Below are positions 25,356 to 33,301 of a DNA stretch of 64,000 nt, one piece after another. Where the stretch lies: assembly GCA_009841105.1 (NCBI GenBank), contig VXMM01000023.1, forward strand, positions 62,001 through 126,000, written 5' to 3'. Below the pieces are notes generated by a model. It saw nothing but the letters and a program-made list of their open reading frames with translations, was not told where the DNA came from and made no database searches. Positions within the stretch are counted from its first letter, which is position 1. Each line of letters opens with the position of its first letter. The DNA comes from Acidimicrobiia bacterium. GTDB taxonomy: Bacteria; Actinomycetota; Acidimicrobiia; Spongiisociales; Spongiisociaceae. The translations under genes and the position numbers were made by a program.

Positions 25356-26470
25356 TACTCCCTCGACTTTCTATAGAACGGGCGGCGTACCACTTCGACC
25401 GGCAGCATGCGGCCGCGTACGTCGACTTCGAACCGGCCCCCGGTCTTCGCAAGCTCCACAGGAAGGTAGGCCATTCCGATACCGAGACGCAAGCTCGGGC
25501 TGAAGCTTCCGCTGGTGAGGCGAGCGACGGGTTCCCCGCCGTCCGGAGGGTGCACCGCGTAGCCCGCCCGGAGCACACCGCGGCCCCGCGCCGCCAGGTG
25601 GGCGAGCCGCCGTACGAGGGGTCGCTCCCGCGCCTGGACCAGCGCATCGCGTCCCGTAAAGGACGCCCCGTCATCGAGGGTGATCGCGAACCCCAGGCCG
25701 GCCTCGTAAGGGATGGTCGCTGCATCGATGTCGTTGCCGTACAGGGGCAACGCAGCCTCCAGGCGCAACGTATCCCGCGCCCCGAGACCCGCCGGAGAAG
25801 CACCTCCTTCGATCAGCGCATCCCACAGCGCCGCGGCGTGCGCCACCCCCACCATGCACTCGCCGCCGTCCTCGCCCGTATAGCCGGTGCGGGCGAACGT
25901 GACCGTTCCACCCTCCCAGTCAAGTTCCACGCATGAGCGCAGATCGAGCCTCGCGACGTCATCCCCGAGGACGCTGCCCAGAAGCGCCATCGCGTCCGGG
26001 CCCTGAACGGCCAGCATCACGGTCTCCGCGGTTATCTCGGAAGCCATGTCACCGGATACGGACCGGAGCCGGCCGAAGTCCTGGTCGGCGTTGGAAGCGT
26101 TGTGGACGACCAGCCATCGCTCCCCCGCCAGGCGATAGATGAAGACGTCATCCTCGATTCCCCCGGACTCGTTGCAGTAGAGCGAGTAGTGGGCCTTGCC
26201 GACGGCCAGCCTGTTCACGTCGAAGGTGGTAACCGATCGGAGCAGCCGGGCCGCCTGCGAACCCTCCAACCGGGCCCGGCCCAGGTGTGAGACATCGAAG
26301 ACGCCGACCCCTTGGCGCACGGCATGGTGCTCACCGACTATTCCCTGGTACTGGAGCGGCATATCCCAGCCTGAGAAGGGTGCGAAACGGGCTCCGAGAG
26401 CTTCGTGCCGGTCCCGCAGTGCTAGCTGTCTGAGCCTGCGTCCGGCGCCGGAGCCGCCGTCTTCTGTCAC
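25355..26470 (-). CDS. gcvT: Aminomethyltransferase (glycine cleavage T protein)
   Basis: 371 residues with the tetrahydrofolate-binding features of GcvT: FAPFSGWDMPLQYQGIVGEHHAVR at the N-terminus, GVFDVSHLGR, then ARTGYTGEDGGECMV, and GLGARDTLRLEAALPLYGNDI. It transfers the methylene group from the H protein to tetrahydrofolate and releases ammonia. The GTG start lies 84 bases downstream of the aldolase gene. A small hairpin (26474-26490) overlaps the region where a ribosome site would be. No glycine riboswitch was recognised upstream. Confidence 0.96.
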   Translation of the reverse strand: MTEDGGSGAGRRLRQLALRDRHEALGARFAPFSGWDMPLQYQGIVGEHHAVRQGVGVFDVSHLGRARLEGSQAARLLRSVTTFDVNRLAVGKAHYSLYCNESGGIEDDVFIYRLAGERWLVVHNASNADQDFGRLRSVSGDMASEITAETVMLAVQGPDAMALLGSVLGDDVARLDLRSCVELDWEGGTVTFARTGYTGEDGGECMVGVAHAAALWDALIEGGASPAGLGARDTLRLEAALPLYGNDIDAATIPYEAGLGFAITLDDGASFTGRDALVQARERPLVRRLAHLAARGRGVLRAGYAVHPPDGGEPVARLTSGSFSPSLRLGIGMAYLPVELAKTGGRFEVDVRGRMLPVEVVRRPFYRKSRE

Positions 26471-26473
26471 GGG

Positions 26474-26490
26474 CCGGAGTTTAGCTCCGG
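26474..26490 (-). promoter_or_regulatory. Small hairpin just upstream of gcvT start
   Basis: CCGGAG and CTCCGG form a six-base stem around a five-base loop, ending four bases before the gcvT GTG. Its 5' arm on the mRNA holds the only GGAG nearby, so it could sequester the ribosome site and tune gcvT translation. This is inference from symmetry and position. Confidence 0.3.
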
Positions 26491-26494
26491 TTCC

Positions 26495-26520
26495 GGGCCG
26501 CCCTTGCCTTGGGCGGGCCC
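26495..26520 (-). terminator. GC-rich hairpin after the aldolase gene
   Basis: GGGCCGCCC and GGGCGGGCCC surround a seven-base loop, giving a stem of about nine pairs with one bulge, between the aldolase stop (26555) and gcvT. It lacks a T-run, so it may be a U-tail-less terminator or merely a processing hairpin separating the aldolase and gcv transcripts. Confidence 0.4.
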
Positions 26521-26554
26521 ACCGAAGGCGCCTCGCAGGCGGACGTCCATACCA

Positions 26555-27439
26555 CTACGTTGCCGAAGCTCCGAACACGTTGTCCACCAGCCGGTCCAGT
26601 ACCGCATCGAAATCCTCCTGGGACTGGTCCACAGCCAAGCCCTCCAGGAGGGCCCGGCTGAAGCTCGCCACCATGCCGCGTTGCCGGGCCAGGCGTTCGC
26701 ACGCCTCGACGTGGTCATAGCCCCCGGAGAGGGCTGCCACCCGGATCACGTTGGGATGCTCGATCAGACCCAGGTACAGATCGTCCTGGCTGGGGAGGGT
26801 CAGCTTCAGCATCACGCCGGAGTCCCCGAGCCGGCTCAGCCGGGACAGGATCGCCCCGAGTAGCAGGTGCTCGGCTTCGGCCTTCTCCGGGCAGTTGATG
26901 TCCACCTCCGGCTCGAGGATCGGGATCATTCCGGCCTCAAGTATCCGCTCCCCCACCTCGAACTGCTGCTCCACGTTCGCCTCAATGCCATCCCTGTCGG
27001 CCATCTTGATGACCGAGCGCATCTTGGTGCCGAAGATGGCGTTCTTCCGACCCTCTTCGAGCAGATCGTCCAGGGCGGTCATCGGCTTCATGAGCTGGAC
27101 ACCGTCCCGCTCCTCGTCCAGGCCCTCGTCCACCTTCAGGAAGGGCACCACGCCCTTCTCCCTCCACAGGTAACGCGCCGTGGAAACACCCTCTATCCGG
27201 CGGCGCATCGTGTCGGCGAACAGGATGGCGCCCAAGATCCTGTCCCCTCCGAAACCGGGGCTGGTGATGATCCGGGTTCGCATATCGTGGATCAGATCGA
27301 ACATCTCATCGCTGGTCGAGTAGGCGTCCTCCGGTACCCCGTATCCCGCCAGCGCCTTGGGCGAGCTACCCCCGCTCTGATCCAGCGCGGCGATGAACCC
27401 TCTCCCGTCCTTAACCTTCTGCAACTGGTTTAAGTTCAT
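26555..27439 (-). CDS. Fructose-bisphosphate aldolase, class I
   Basis: 294 residues with the class I aldolase pattern: ALDQSGGSSPKALAGYG, EEGRKNAIFGTKMRSVI and the Schiff-base Lys212 in GVMLKLTLPSQDD. The GMIPILEPEVDI strand is characteristic. It splits fructose-1,6-bisphosphate into two triose phosphates without metal. Class I enzymes of this fda type are found in scattered bacteria; most Actinobacteria rely on class II. Its ATG lies near an AT-rich patch in the divergent region with an MFS gene. Confidence 0.94.
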   Translation of the reverse strand: MNLNQLQKVKDGRGFIAALDQSGGSSPKALAGYGVPEDAYSTSDEMFDLIHDMRTRIITSPGFGGDRILGAILFADTMRRRIEGVSTARYLWREKGVVPFLKVDEGLDEERDGVQLMKPMTALDDLLEEGRKNAIFGTKMRSVIKMADRDGIEANVEQQFEVGERILEAGMIPILEPEVDINCPEKAEAEHLLLGAILSRLSRLGDSGVMLKLTLPSQDDLYLGLIEHPNVIRVAALSGGYDHVEACERLARQRGMVASFSRALLEGLAVDQSQEDFDAVLDRLVDNVFGASAT

Positions 27440-27518
27440 ATTCTCGTTCCGGTTTGTCCGACTCCTGCACCACCACCGGGCGGGACGATCCGCCCGTGCT
27501 CGCGGCTACGTTAATGGC

Positions 27519-28811
27519 ATGAACACCGGCTCTCCGCCGCCCCGACCACCCTCGAAGATTTACCGCGCCACCCGGGCAGTGGGCCGCAAGATCGAGGAGC
27601 AGTTCTCACGACATGGCTGGGCCTTCCGGCGGCTTGCCATCTCCCACGCCACCAACGTGACCGGAGACGCCCTGGTGGCCCTGGCCCTGGCCGACACGCT
27701 GTTCTTCTCGGTGCCCACTACCGAGGCTCGGGGCAACGTGGTTGCGTTCCTTCTCCTCACCCTGGCTCCCTTCGCCGTAATCGGACCCCTCCTCGGCTCG
27801 CTGGTCCATCGGTTGCCTCGCAGCCACCGCGCCGGCCTGGCGTTCGGATCACTGGGGCGGGTGGTGCTCGTTATCGCCATGATGCGAGCGGAGGCCGACC
27901 TCGTGATGCTGTCGATGGTGTTCGGGATCCTGGTGCTATCCCGGATCTACGGGATCAGCCGTAGCTCCATCCTGCCCACCGCCCTACCAAATCCGGCCGA
28001 TCTGGTTGAGGCCAACGCCCGCCTCGCCCGGCTTGGAATCCTCGCCGGCGGCGCCGTCCTCCCGGTCGGGCTGGGCGCCATCAATCTGTTGGGGAACGAA
28101 GCGGCCCTGGTGCTGGCAGCCTGCGTCTTCGCCTGGTCGGGCGTTGCGGCCCTGGGTCTGCGGGTCGACCTCCGGCCGGCCGCGCGGGAACCGGGCGCCG
28201 GTGTGGCTCATGTCGCCCGCTCGCCCGCCTCCCGGCGGGCCGTACGGCATGCCCGGATAGCCACCGCCATCGTCCGCCTCCTGAACGGCTACCTCCTCCT
28301 CCTGGTGGCTTTCGTGTTCCGGGACAGCGAGGCGGGAATAGTGGGATTCGGCGGCTTGCTGCTTGCTGCCGGCGCCGGCTTCGGCGTTTCATCGCTGCTG
28401 GCGCAGTTCCTGGCGCGGCGGCTCCGAGAGGAGCCCATGGTGGTGGCTGCTCTCGCCTTGGAGGCAGCCGCCGCGTTCATCAGCGCCCACGTGTTCGGGG
28501 TGTGGTCGGCGGCGGCCGTGGCGTTCTTCGCCGGGCTCGCCTGGGGAACGGCCAAGTTCGGATACGACGGGCTCCTCCACGCCAGCGTCAGGCCCGAGGA
28601 CCGAGGGCGCATGTTCACCTATTCGGAAACCCTCTTCCAACTCGCCTGGGTAGTGGGGGCGGTCATTCCCGTACTGGTACGGATCCCTGCCACGCTCGGG
28701 CTGATCCTGGCCGGATGCGCCGCGTTACTGGCCCAGGTCGTCCTGGTCAGCGCCCTGCTTATCTCGATGGCTGAACCCGCCGATACGGATCCCTACGGCA
28801 TCCATCGATAG
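27519..28811 (+). CDS. Major facilitator superfamily-like membrane transporter
   Basis: ATG at 27519 gives a 430-residue protein; an earlier frame from 27393 overlaps the aldolase gene and is rejected. Multiple hydrophobic helices are evident, for example VVAFLLLTLAPFAVIGPLLGSLV, ILAGGAVLPVGLGAINLL, and AGIVGFGGLLLAAGAGFGVSSLLAQFLA (described in parts), with basic cytoplasmic loops. The fold is consistent with MFS exporters; substrate unknown. A helix-loop stretch at about residues 210-225 is Arg-rich. No ribosome site is visible. Confidence 0.8.
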   Translation: MNTGSPPPRPPSKIYRATRAVGRKIEEQFSRHGWAFRRLAISHATNVTGDALVALALADTLFFSVPTTEARGNVVAFLLLTLAPFAVIGPLLGSLVHRLPRSHRAGLAFGSLGRVVLVIAMMRAEADLVMLSMVFGILVLSRIYGISRSSILPTALPNPADLVEANARLARLGILAGGAVLPVGLGAINLLGNEAALVLAACVFAWSGVAALGLRVDLRPAAREPGAGVAHVARSPASRRAVRHARIATAIVRLLNGYLLLLVAFVFRDSEAGIVGFGGLLLAAGAGFGVSSLLAQFLARRLREEPMVVAALALEAAAAFISAHVFGVWSAAAVAFFAGLAWGTAKFGYDGLLHASVRPEDRGRMFTYSETLFQLAWVVGAVIPVLVRIPATLGLILAGCAALLAQVVLVSALLISMAEPADTDPYGIHR

Positions 28812-28815
28812 ACCA

Positions 28816-30369
28816 CTAATCTCGGCGCCCTCCGCGTTCCTCGAATATCCGGTGAATCCGCTGGATGGTGTCGGCCTGATCCGGCGGCTTGTCGGGCCGA
28901 TACTGCTTGACACGGGCGAAACGGAGCGCTACCTCGCCCGGATACACCGGGCTCGACTGAACCCCGTCGAAGGCCACCTCCACCACCACCTCCGGCCGTA
29001 GGAACACGACATGACGTTCCCGGCGGACCGCGATCTCTAGAAACCGTTCGGTCTGCCAGGCCAGCATCGCATCGGTCAGGCCCTTGAAGGTCTTGCCCAC
29101 CATCACAAACCGGCCGCTCTCGGTGTCCCTCGCTCCGAGGTGCAGGTTGGAGAGCCGCCCGGTCCGGCGCCCGTGGCCCCATTCGGCGGCCAGCACCACC
29201 AAGTCCAGGTGATAGGCCGGCTTGACCTTGAGCCAGGCCGATCCCCTCCTTCCCGCCTGGTAGGTCGAGCCAATCGCCTTGACCATGATCCCTTCGTGGC
29301 GGCTCCGGCGGGCCTCCGACAGAGCGCCCTCCGCTTCCGGGATCCGGTCGGTGACCAACCTGGGAACCAGACACTCGCTGGGGACCAGGCTCTCGAGCGT
29401 TGCGATACGCCGGCCGAGGGGCAGGTCGATCAAGTCCTCGCCGTCGAGATGCAGGATGTCGAAGAAGTACGGGAAAAGCGGTGTCCTGTCGCCGTCCTGA
29501 TGAGTTCCGAAACGGCTCATGATCTGCTCGAAGCGCTCCGGCCGACCCTCGAGATCGTGAGCCAATACCTCCCCGTCGAGCACCACGCTCGAAACGGGAA
29601 GGCCGAACACCACCTCGGCCACCACCGGCAGCCGGTCCGTGACCTCGTTGAGCCGCCGGCTGAAGACCGCCACCCTCGTACCGGCCCGGTGCGCCTGGAT
29701 GCGGACACCGTCGAGCTTCCACTCCACCGACGCCCTGCCTGAGGACTCCATCGCATCGGCAGCGGACCCGGAGCTCGACGCCAGCATGGGCCGGACCGGC
29801 CGCAGCGGGACGATGCGCATCGCCCTCAGGGCGGCCTCTCCCTCCGTAAACGCCGGGACGGCGATCGATCCGAGGTCGCCCCCGAGCATGGCGGCCCGCC
29901 GCACCACCGCGGCGTCGACGCCCGCCGCCACCGCCACCGCGTCCATCATCAAGCCCTCTAGTGCTCCGTGCCGGAGTTCTCCGGTGAGCAGCCTCCGCAG
30001 GTAGTCCTGCTCGTCGGCGGTGGCTCTGCCGAGCAGGGACTCGAGCAGGGCGGTCCGCCGAGCCTGGGAACCGGAGCCTGTTATCCCCGGGATCGCGCCG
30101 ATAACCCGATCGACTTCCGCGATGTCGAGGACCGGTTCCGGCGCGGGATCGATCTCAGACGCCCACAACGCGGCCGGGCCTACACCGATGCGGCCCTGGC
30201 GCGGCCGGCCGGCCAGAAACCCGACCAGGATCGGTATCTCGTCCGGCGCCGCCCGAGCGAGGAGATCGGCCAGACCGGCCACCTTGGCGCGGCGCGCCCT
30301 GGTACCCGCGATCTTCTGCGAAGTCGCCACTACCTCGGCAAGTCTCAACTGCGCCTCCGATCGCTCCAC
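28816..30369 (-). CDS. ATP-dependent DNA ligase (LigB/archaeal type)
   Basis: 517 residues. The N-terminal DNA-binding domain includes TGSGSQARRTALLESLL. Adenylation-domain motif I is EWKLDGVRIQ with AMP-acceptor Lys218, motif III lies around VVLDGEVLAH, motif IV is HEGIMVKAIGSTYQAGRR, and motif V is WLKVKPAY. It seals nicks in double-stranded DNA using ATP, whereas replication in bacteria uses an NAD-dependent LigA. It is therefore probably a repair ligase; actinobacteria often carry such LigB/LigC/LigD enzymes. No Ku gene is adjacent. GTG start without an obvious ribosome site. Confidence 0.93.
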   Translation of the reverse strand: MERSEAQLRLAEVVATSQKIAGTRARRAKVAGLADLLARAAPDEIPILVGFLAGRPRQGRIGVGPAALWASEIDPAPEPVLDIAEVDRVIGAIPGITGSGSQARRTALLESLLGRATADEQDYLRRLLTGELRHGALEGLMMDAVAVAAGVDAAVVRRAAMLGGDLGSIAVPAFTEGEAALRAMRIVPLRPVRPMLASSSGSAADAMESSGRASVEWKLDGVRIQAHRAGTRVAVFSRRLNEVTDRLPVVAEVVFGLPVSSVVLDGEVLAHDLEGRPERFEQIMSRFGTHQDGDRTPLFPYFFDILHLDGEDLIDLPLGRRIATLESLVPSECLVPRLVTDRIPEAEGALSEARRSRHEGIMVKAIGSTYQAGRRGSAWLKVKPAYHLDLVVLAAEWGHGRRTGRLSNLHLGARDTESGRFVMVGKTFKGLTDAMLAWQTERFLEIAVRRERHVVFLRPEVVVEVAFDGVQSSPVYPGEVALRFARVKQYRPDKPPDQADTIQRIHRIFEERGGRRD

Positions 30370-30515
30370 GGCCGGGCCGTCCGGGCCGGAATTTACTCGT
30401 GAAACGCCCCGGCGTACCGTAGAGTCCTAATGACCAAGGGACGGAACACAAGCCCGCGGCCGGAGAGAGATGAGCACCCTCCTGGCGGGCCGGCCAGAGT
30501 GAACGGGAGGAACAC

Positions 30516-31016
30516 ATGAACCCGCAAACGATGATCATCGCCATCGGCTTGGTGGCGCTCCTGATCGCCTACGCGGCCGTCCGCGATTCCCAGGGCGGGT
30601 GGTCGGGCACGGTCGGCCCGCTGCAGTGGTCCTTCTCCGGAAGCTGGTCGTCGAGTATCGCGGTGGTGCTGGCCCTGGTCCTGGTGCTGCTTGGGGCGGG
30701 GGCGCAGGCCACCATGCTCGCCTTCGGGATACTGACGGTGCTGGCACCCCTGATATACAAGGGGATCGGTCGGTCCGAGGGGGCTTCGAAGCCCGTCTTC
30801 TTCATCGTTGCGGTGATCATGACCTGGTCCACGCTGGTCATCCTCTACACGGCCGCCACCACGGTTCCTTCGCTGGTGAGTTCGCTTCCGATCCTTTCCG
30901 TCCTGGTAATTGACGCCGCCCTGGTCCTCGCCCTCCTCGGAGCGGTGATCAGCAGCGTCCGCAACCTGGCCGCAGCGGCGTCGGGCGACGGCTCGGAGGC
31001 CTGGATCCTGCCCTGA
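30516..31016 (+). CDS. Conserved-looking membrane protein, function unknown
   Basis: 166 residues with four or five predicted transmembrane helices: MIIAIGLVALLIAYAAV, SIAVVLALVLVLLGAG, TMLAFGILTVLAPLIY, and VFFIVAVIMTWSTLVILYTAA, then ILSVLVIDAALVLALLGAVI. GGGAGG lies six bases upstream of the ATG. No motif assigns a function. It lies between DNA ligase and a small minus-strand gene without an operon partner. Confidence 0.7.
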   Translation: MNPQTMIIAIGLVALLIAYAAVRDSQGGWSGTVGPLQWSFSGSWSSSIAVVLALVLVLLGAGAQATMLAFGILTVLAPLIYKGIGRSEGASKPVFFIVAVIMTWSTLVILYTAATTVPSLVSSLPILSVLVIDAALVLALLGAVISSVRNLAAAASGDGSEAWILP

Positions 31017-31028
31017 ACTAGTCGGGGT

Positions 31029-31304
31029 TCAGCTGCCGAAGGGCGAATCCCCACTGCCCAGCACCGACAGCTGGCGCTGCCGGCCCGACACCGGGCCCGG
31101 AAGGATCAGAGCGGGCGCCCGAAAGGAACCGGGAACCTCCAGGTCGACCATCATGGTCTTGCCGTCGAGCGCGCCTCCGCTCCACACGGTCATGGTGCCA
31201 CCCCAGCGGTGGCCCGGGTGGTCGATGGGACCCAGCGAAGCCTCGGCCACATCCAGGATGTTCCCGCTCTCGCCGATGACCCGCACGTAACCCTGGTAAC
31301 TCAC
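31029..31304 (-). CDS. Small hypothetical protein
   Basis: A 91-residue frame with GTG start preceded by AAGGA (seven bases). Composition is balanced (VRVIGESGNILDVAEASLG; GKTMMVDLEVPGSF). It lies immediately downstream of the ABC permease gene on the same strand, so it may belong to that operon. No family is recognised. Spurious translation remains possible. Confidence 0.45.
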   Translation of the reverse strand: MSYQGYVRVIGESGNILDVAEASLGPIDHPGHRWGGTMTVWSGGALDGKTMMVDLEVPGSFRAPALILPGPVSGRQRQLSVLGSGDSPFGS

Positions 31305-31375
31305 CTACGCATCCTTGCCCGGCTCGCTTGCTGTCGCGACATCGTACCCACGCCGCTCGATCCTACCGGCCATGG

Positions 31376-32611
31376 TCACCCGGCCGCCCCGGCCCGGAGC
31401 GAGTCGACCGGCGCCATCCGGGAGGCGCGCAGCGCCGGGTAGAGACCGGCCAGCAACCCCACCAGCGCACCGAGAACCGGCGCAGCCAGGGCGATCCTGG
31501 GGTCCATCACGGGAGTCCAGGTGCGGAGAGCCGATACGGTGACCACCACCAAGACCCCGGTGCTGGCGCCGATCACACCGCCGAAGAGGCCCACTCCGGT
31601 GGACTCCAAGAGGAACTGGTAGGCGATGTGGCGCCTACCGGCGCCCAGCGCCCGGCGCAACCCGATCTCGCCGATCCGCTCGAGGACCGAGACGAGGGTC
31701 ACGTTGGCGATTCCGATGGCGCCAACCAGGAGCGAAACCCCTCCCAGTATGAGGAACAGCGCGTTGACGTCCTCCTCTACGCCCGCTCGGACCTCGTCCG
31801 GCTCCAGCGGCGCCTGCACCTGGACTGCACCAGGATCATCGGGCGACACGGCGATCGGCGCCTGCTCCGATATGAGGGAGGCCGCACCGACCTCGACGTC
31901 GATCTGGACCGTGGTGGGCGACTCGAGGTCGTACATCTCCCGGGCGGTTCCCTCGGGGATGATGAGGGCGTTGAGCAACTCCGGCTGGCGCTGTGTGTCC
32001 TCCAGGATCCCCAGCACTGCGAAGCTGGCGTCCCCCACGAACACCACCGGCTGCTGGTCCACCCTGGTCACGTTGAGCCGCTGGGCCGCGCCGGTTCCCA
32101 GCACCACCACCCGGTCGGCCCGCTCGGAATGGCCCCGGTCGAACCACCGGCCTGTCGAGAGCTCCCCCCGGGCGGCCGCATAGAGGCCGGGCGATGCCGC
32201 GATCATCGGCATCTGGAACTCGGTCAGGCCCAAGGGATCGTTCACCGGGACCGCCGAGGTCAGCCTTCCACCGAGCTGGACATCCGCCATGGTGCCGGCC
32301 GCCACCACCCCGTTGAGCCTGGAGATGCGTTCCTCCGAATCCCACGGGAGGGCCGCCTGGGTCTGGCTGGTTCCGAAGAAACCCCGGTCGTTGGTGACCA
32401 CTACCGAGGTGGCGGCCAACTCGTCGAAAGCGGTGACGATCTGAGCGCCGGCCGTCTCGGCGATGCCCAGCGTGGCCACCAGCGACGCGATGCCGAGCAC
32501 TGCACCCAATGCGGTGAGCAGCGAACGTCCGGGCCGGGTGAAGAGGCCGGCCAGCGCCTCGGCAAACAGGTCTCGAACCCGGAGCCTGGCCCTCAACCGC
32601 ACCACCGCCAT
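31376..32611 (-). CDS. MacB-like ABC transporter permease
   Basis: 411 residues. The N-terminal helix (LFTRPGRSLLTALGAVLGIASLVATLGIA) precedes a large extracytoplasmic MacB_PCD-type domain (about residues 50-270). Three C-terminal helices follow with FtsX-type motifs: ERIGEIGLRRALGAGRRHIAYQFLLES and LVGLLAGLYPALRASRMAPVDSLRAG (described in parts). It would transmit ATP hydrolysis to the extracytoplasmic space, expelling or pulling substrates with the adaptor protein. It starts three bases after the ATPase gene. In monoderm bacteria this class forms MacB-type mechanotransmission systems for lipoproteins, peptides or toxins. Confidence 0.92.
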   Translation of the reverse strand: MAVVRLRARLRVRDLFAEALAGLFTRPGRSLLTALGAVLGIASLVATLGIAETAGAQIVTAFDELAATSVVVTNDRGFFGTSQTQAALPWDSEERISRLNGVVAAGTMADVQLGGRLTSAVPVNDPLGLTEFQMPMIAASPGLYAAARGELSTGRWFDRGHSERADRVVVLGTGAAQRLNVTRVDQQPVVFVGDASFAVLGILEDTQRQPELLNALIIPEGTAREMYDLESPTTVQIDVEVGAASLISEQAPIAVSPDDPGAVQVQAPLEPDEVRAGVEEDVNALFLILGGVSLLVGAIGIANVTLVSVLERIGEIGLRRALGAGRRHIAYQFLLESTGVGLFGGVIGASTGVLVVVTVSALRTWTPVMDPRIALAAPVLGALVGLLAGLYPALRASRMAPVDSLRAGAAG

Positions 32612-32614
32612 GCG

Positions 32615-33301
32615 CTAGACCGCCACCGGTTCCGACAGGCGCCCGTCATGCATGCGGACAATGCGTTCCGCCCGGGCACTCACCGCGTCATCGTGAGTCA
32701 CCACCAGCAGGGTCAGCCCGTCCGAACGCAGGTCGTCGAACAGCTCCAACACCGACTCCGTGCTCGCAGAGTCGAGATTGCCCGTCGGCTCGTCGCAGAT
32801 CAGGATCGCCGGACGGGTGGCTATCGCCCTCGCGATGGCGACCCGTTGCCGCTCCCCTCCCGAGAGGCGTCCCGGTCGGAACCCGGCCCGATGGTCGAGA
32901 CCCACCCGGTCGAGGGCCGCCCTGGCCCGTGCCCTGCGCTCCCGGGGAGGCACGCTGTTGTACAGCATCGACATGATGACGTTCTCGGTGACCGTCCGGT
33001 GCGCAAGGAGATGGAAAGATTGGAAGACGAACCCGATCCGATGGGCCCGCAGACCGGTCCGGGCGCCCTCGGAGAGTTCCGTTACATCCGTGCCCTCGAA
33101 GCGGTAGGTGCCGGACGTGTGGCGATCCAGCAGCGCGATGATGTTGAGCAGCGTCGACTTCCCGCTGCCCGAGGGCCCTACGATCGACAGGTATTCACCC
33201 CGCCTGACCTCCAGGTCGGCGTCCCGCAGCGCCCGCACCTCGATATCGCCCGACCGGAAGGTCCGGCCCACCCCCAACAGACGGATCAGCTCATCGGTCA
33301 C
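32615..33301 (-). CDS. MacB/LolD-type ABC ATP-binding protein
   Basis: 228 residues with Walker A GPSGSGKST (residues 42-50), Q-loop FVFQSFHLLAHRTVTEN, signature LSGGERQRVAIARA, Walker B LICDEPTGNLDS and switch His in VVTHD. The close similarity to LolD/MacB ATPases pairs it with the downstream permease. Its start overlaps the adaptor gene by 11 bases, consistent with translational coupling. Confidence 0.96.
   Translation of the reverse strand: MTDELIRLLGVGRTFRSGDIEVRALRDADLEVRRGEYLSIVGPSGSGKSTLLNIIALLDRHTSGTYRFEGTDVTELSEGARTGLRAHRIGFVFQSFHLLAHRTVTENVIMSMLYNSVPPRERRARARAALDRVGLDHRAGFRPGRLSGGERQRVAIARAIATRPAILICDEPTGNLDSASTESVLELFDDLRSDGLTLLVVTHDDAVSARAERIVRMHDGRLSEPVAV

Noticed and set aside
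26471-26554. Glycine riboswitch upstream of gcvT
   Set aside because: The gap is only 84 bases and lacks the conserved tandem-aptamer pattern; only simple hairpins are present.
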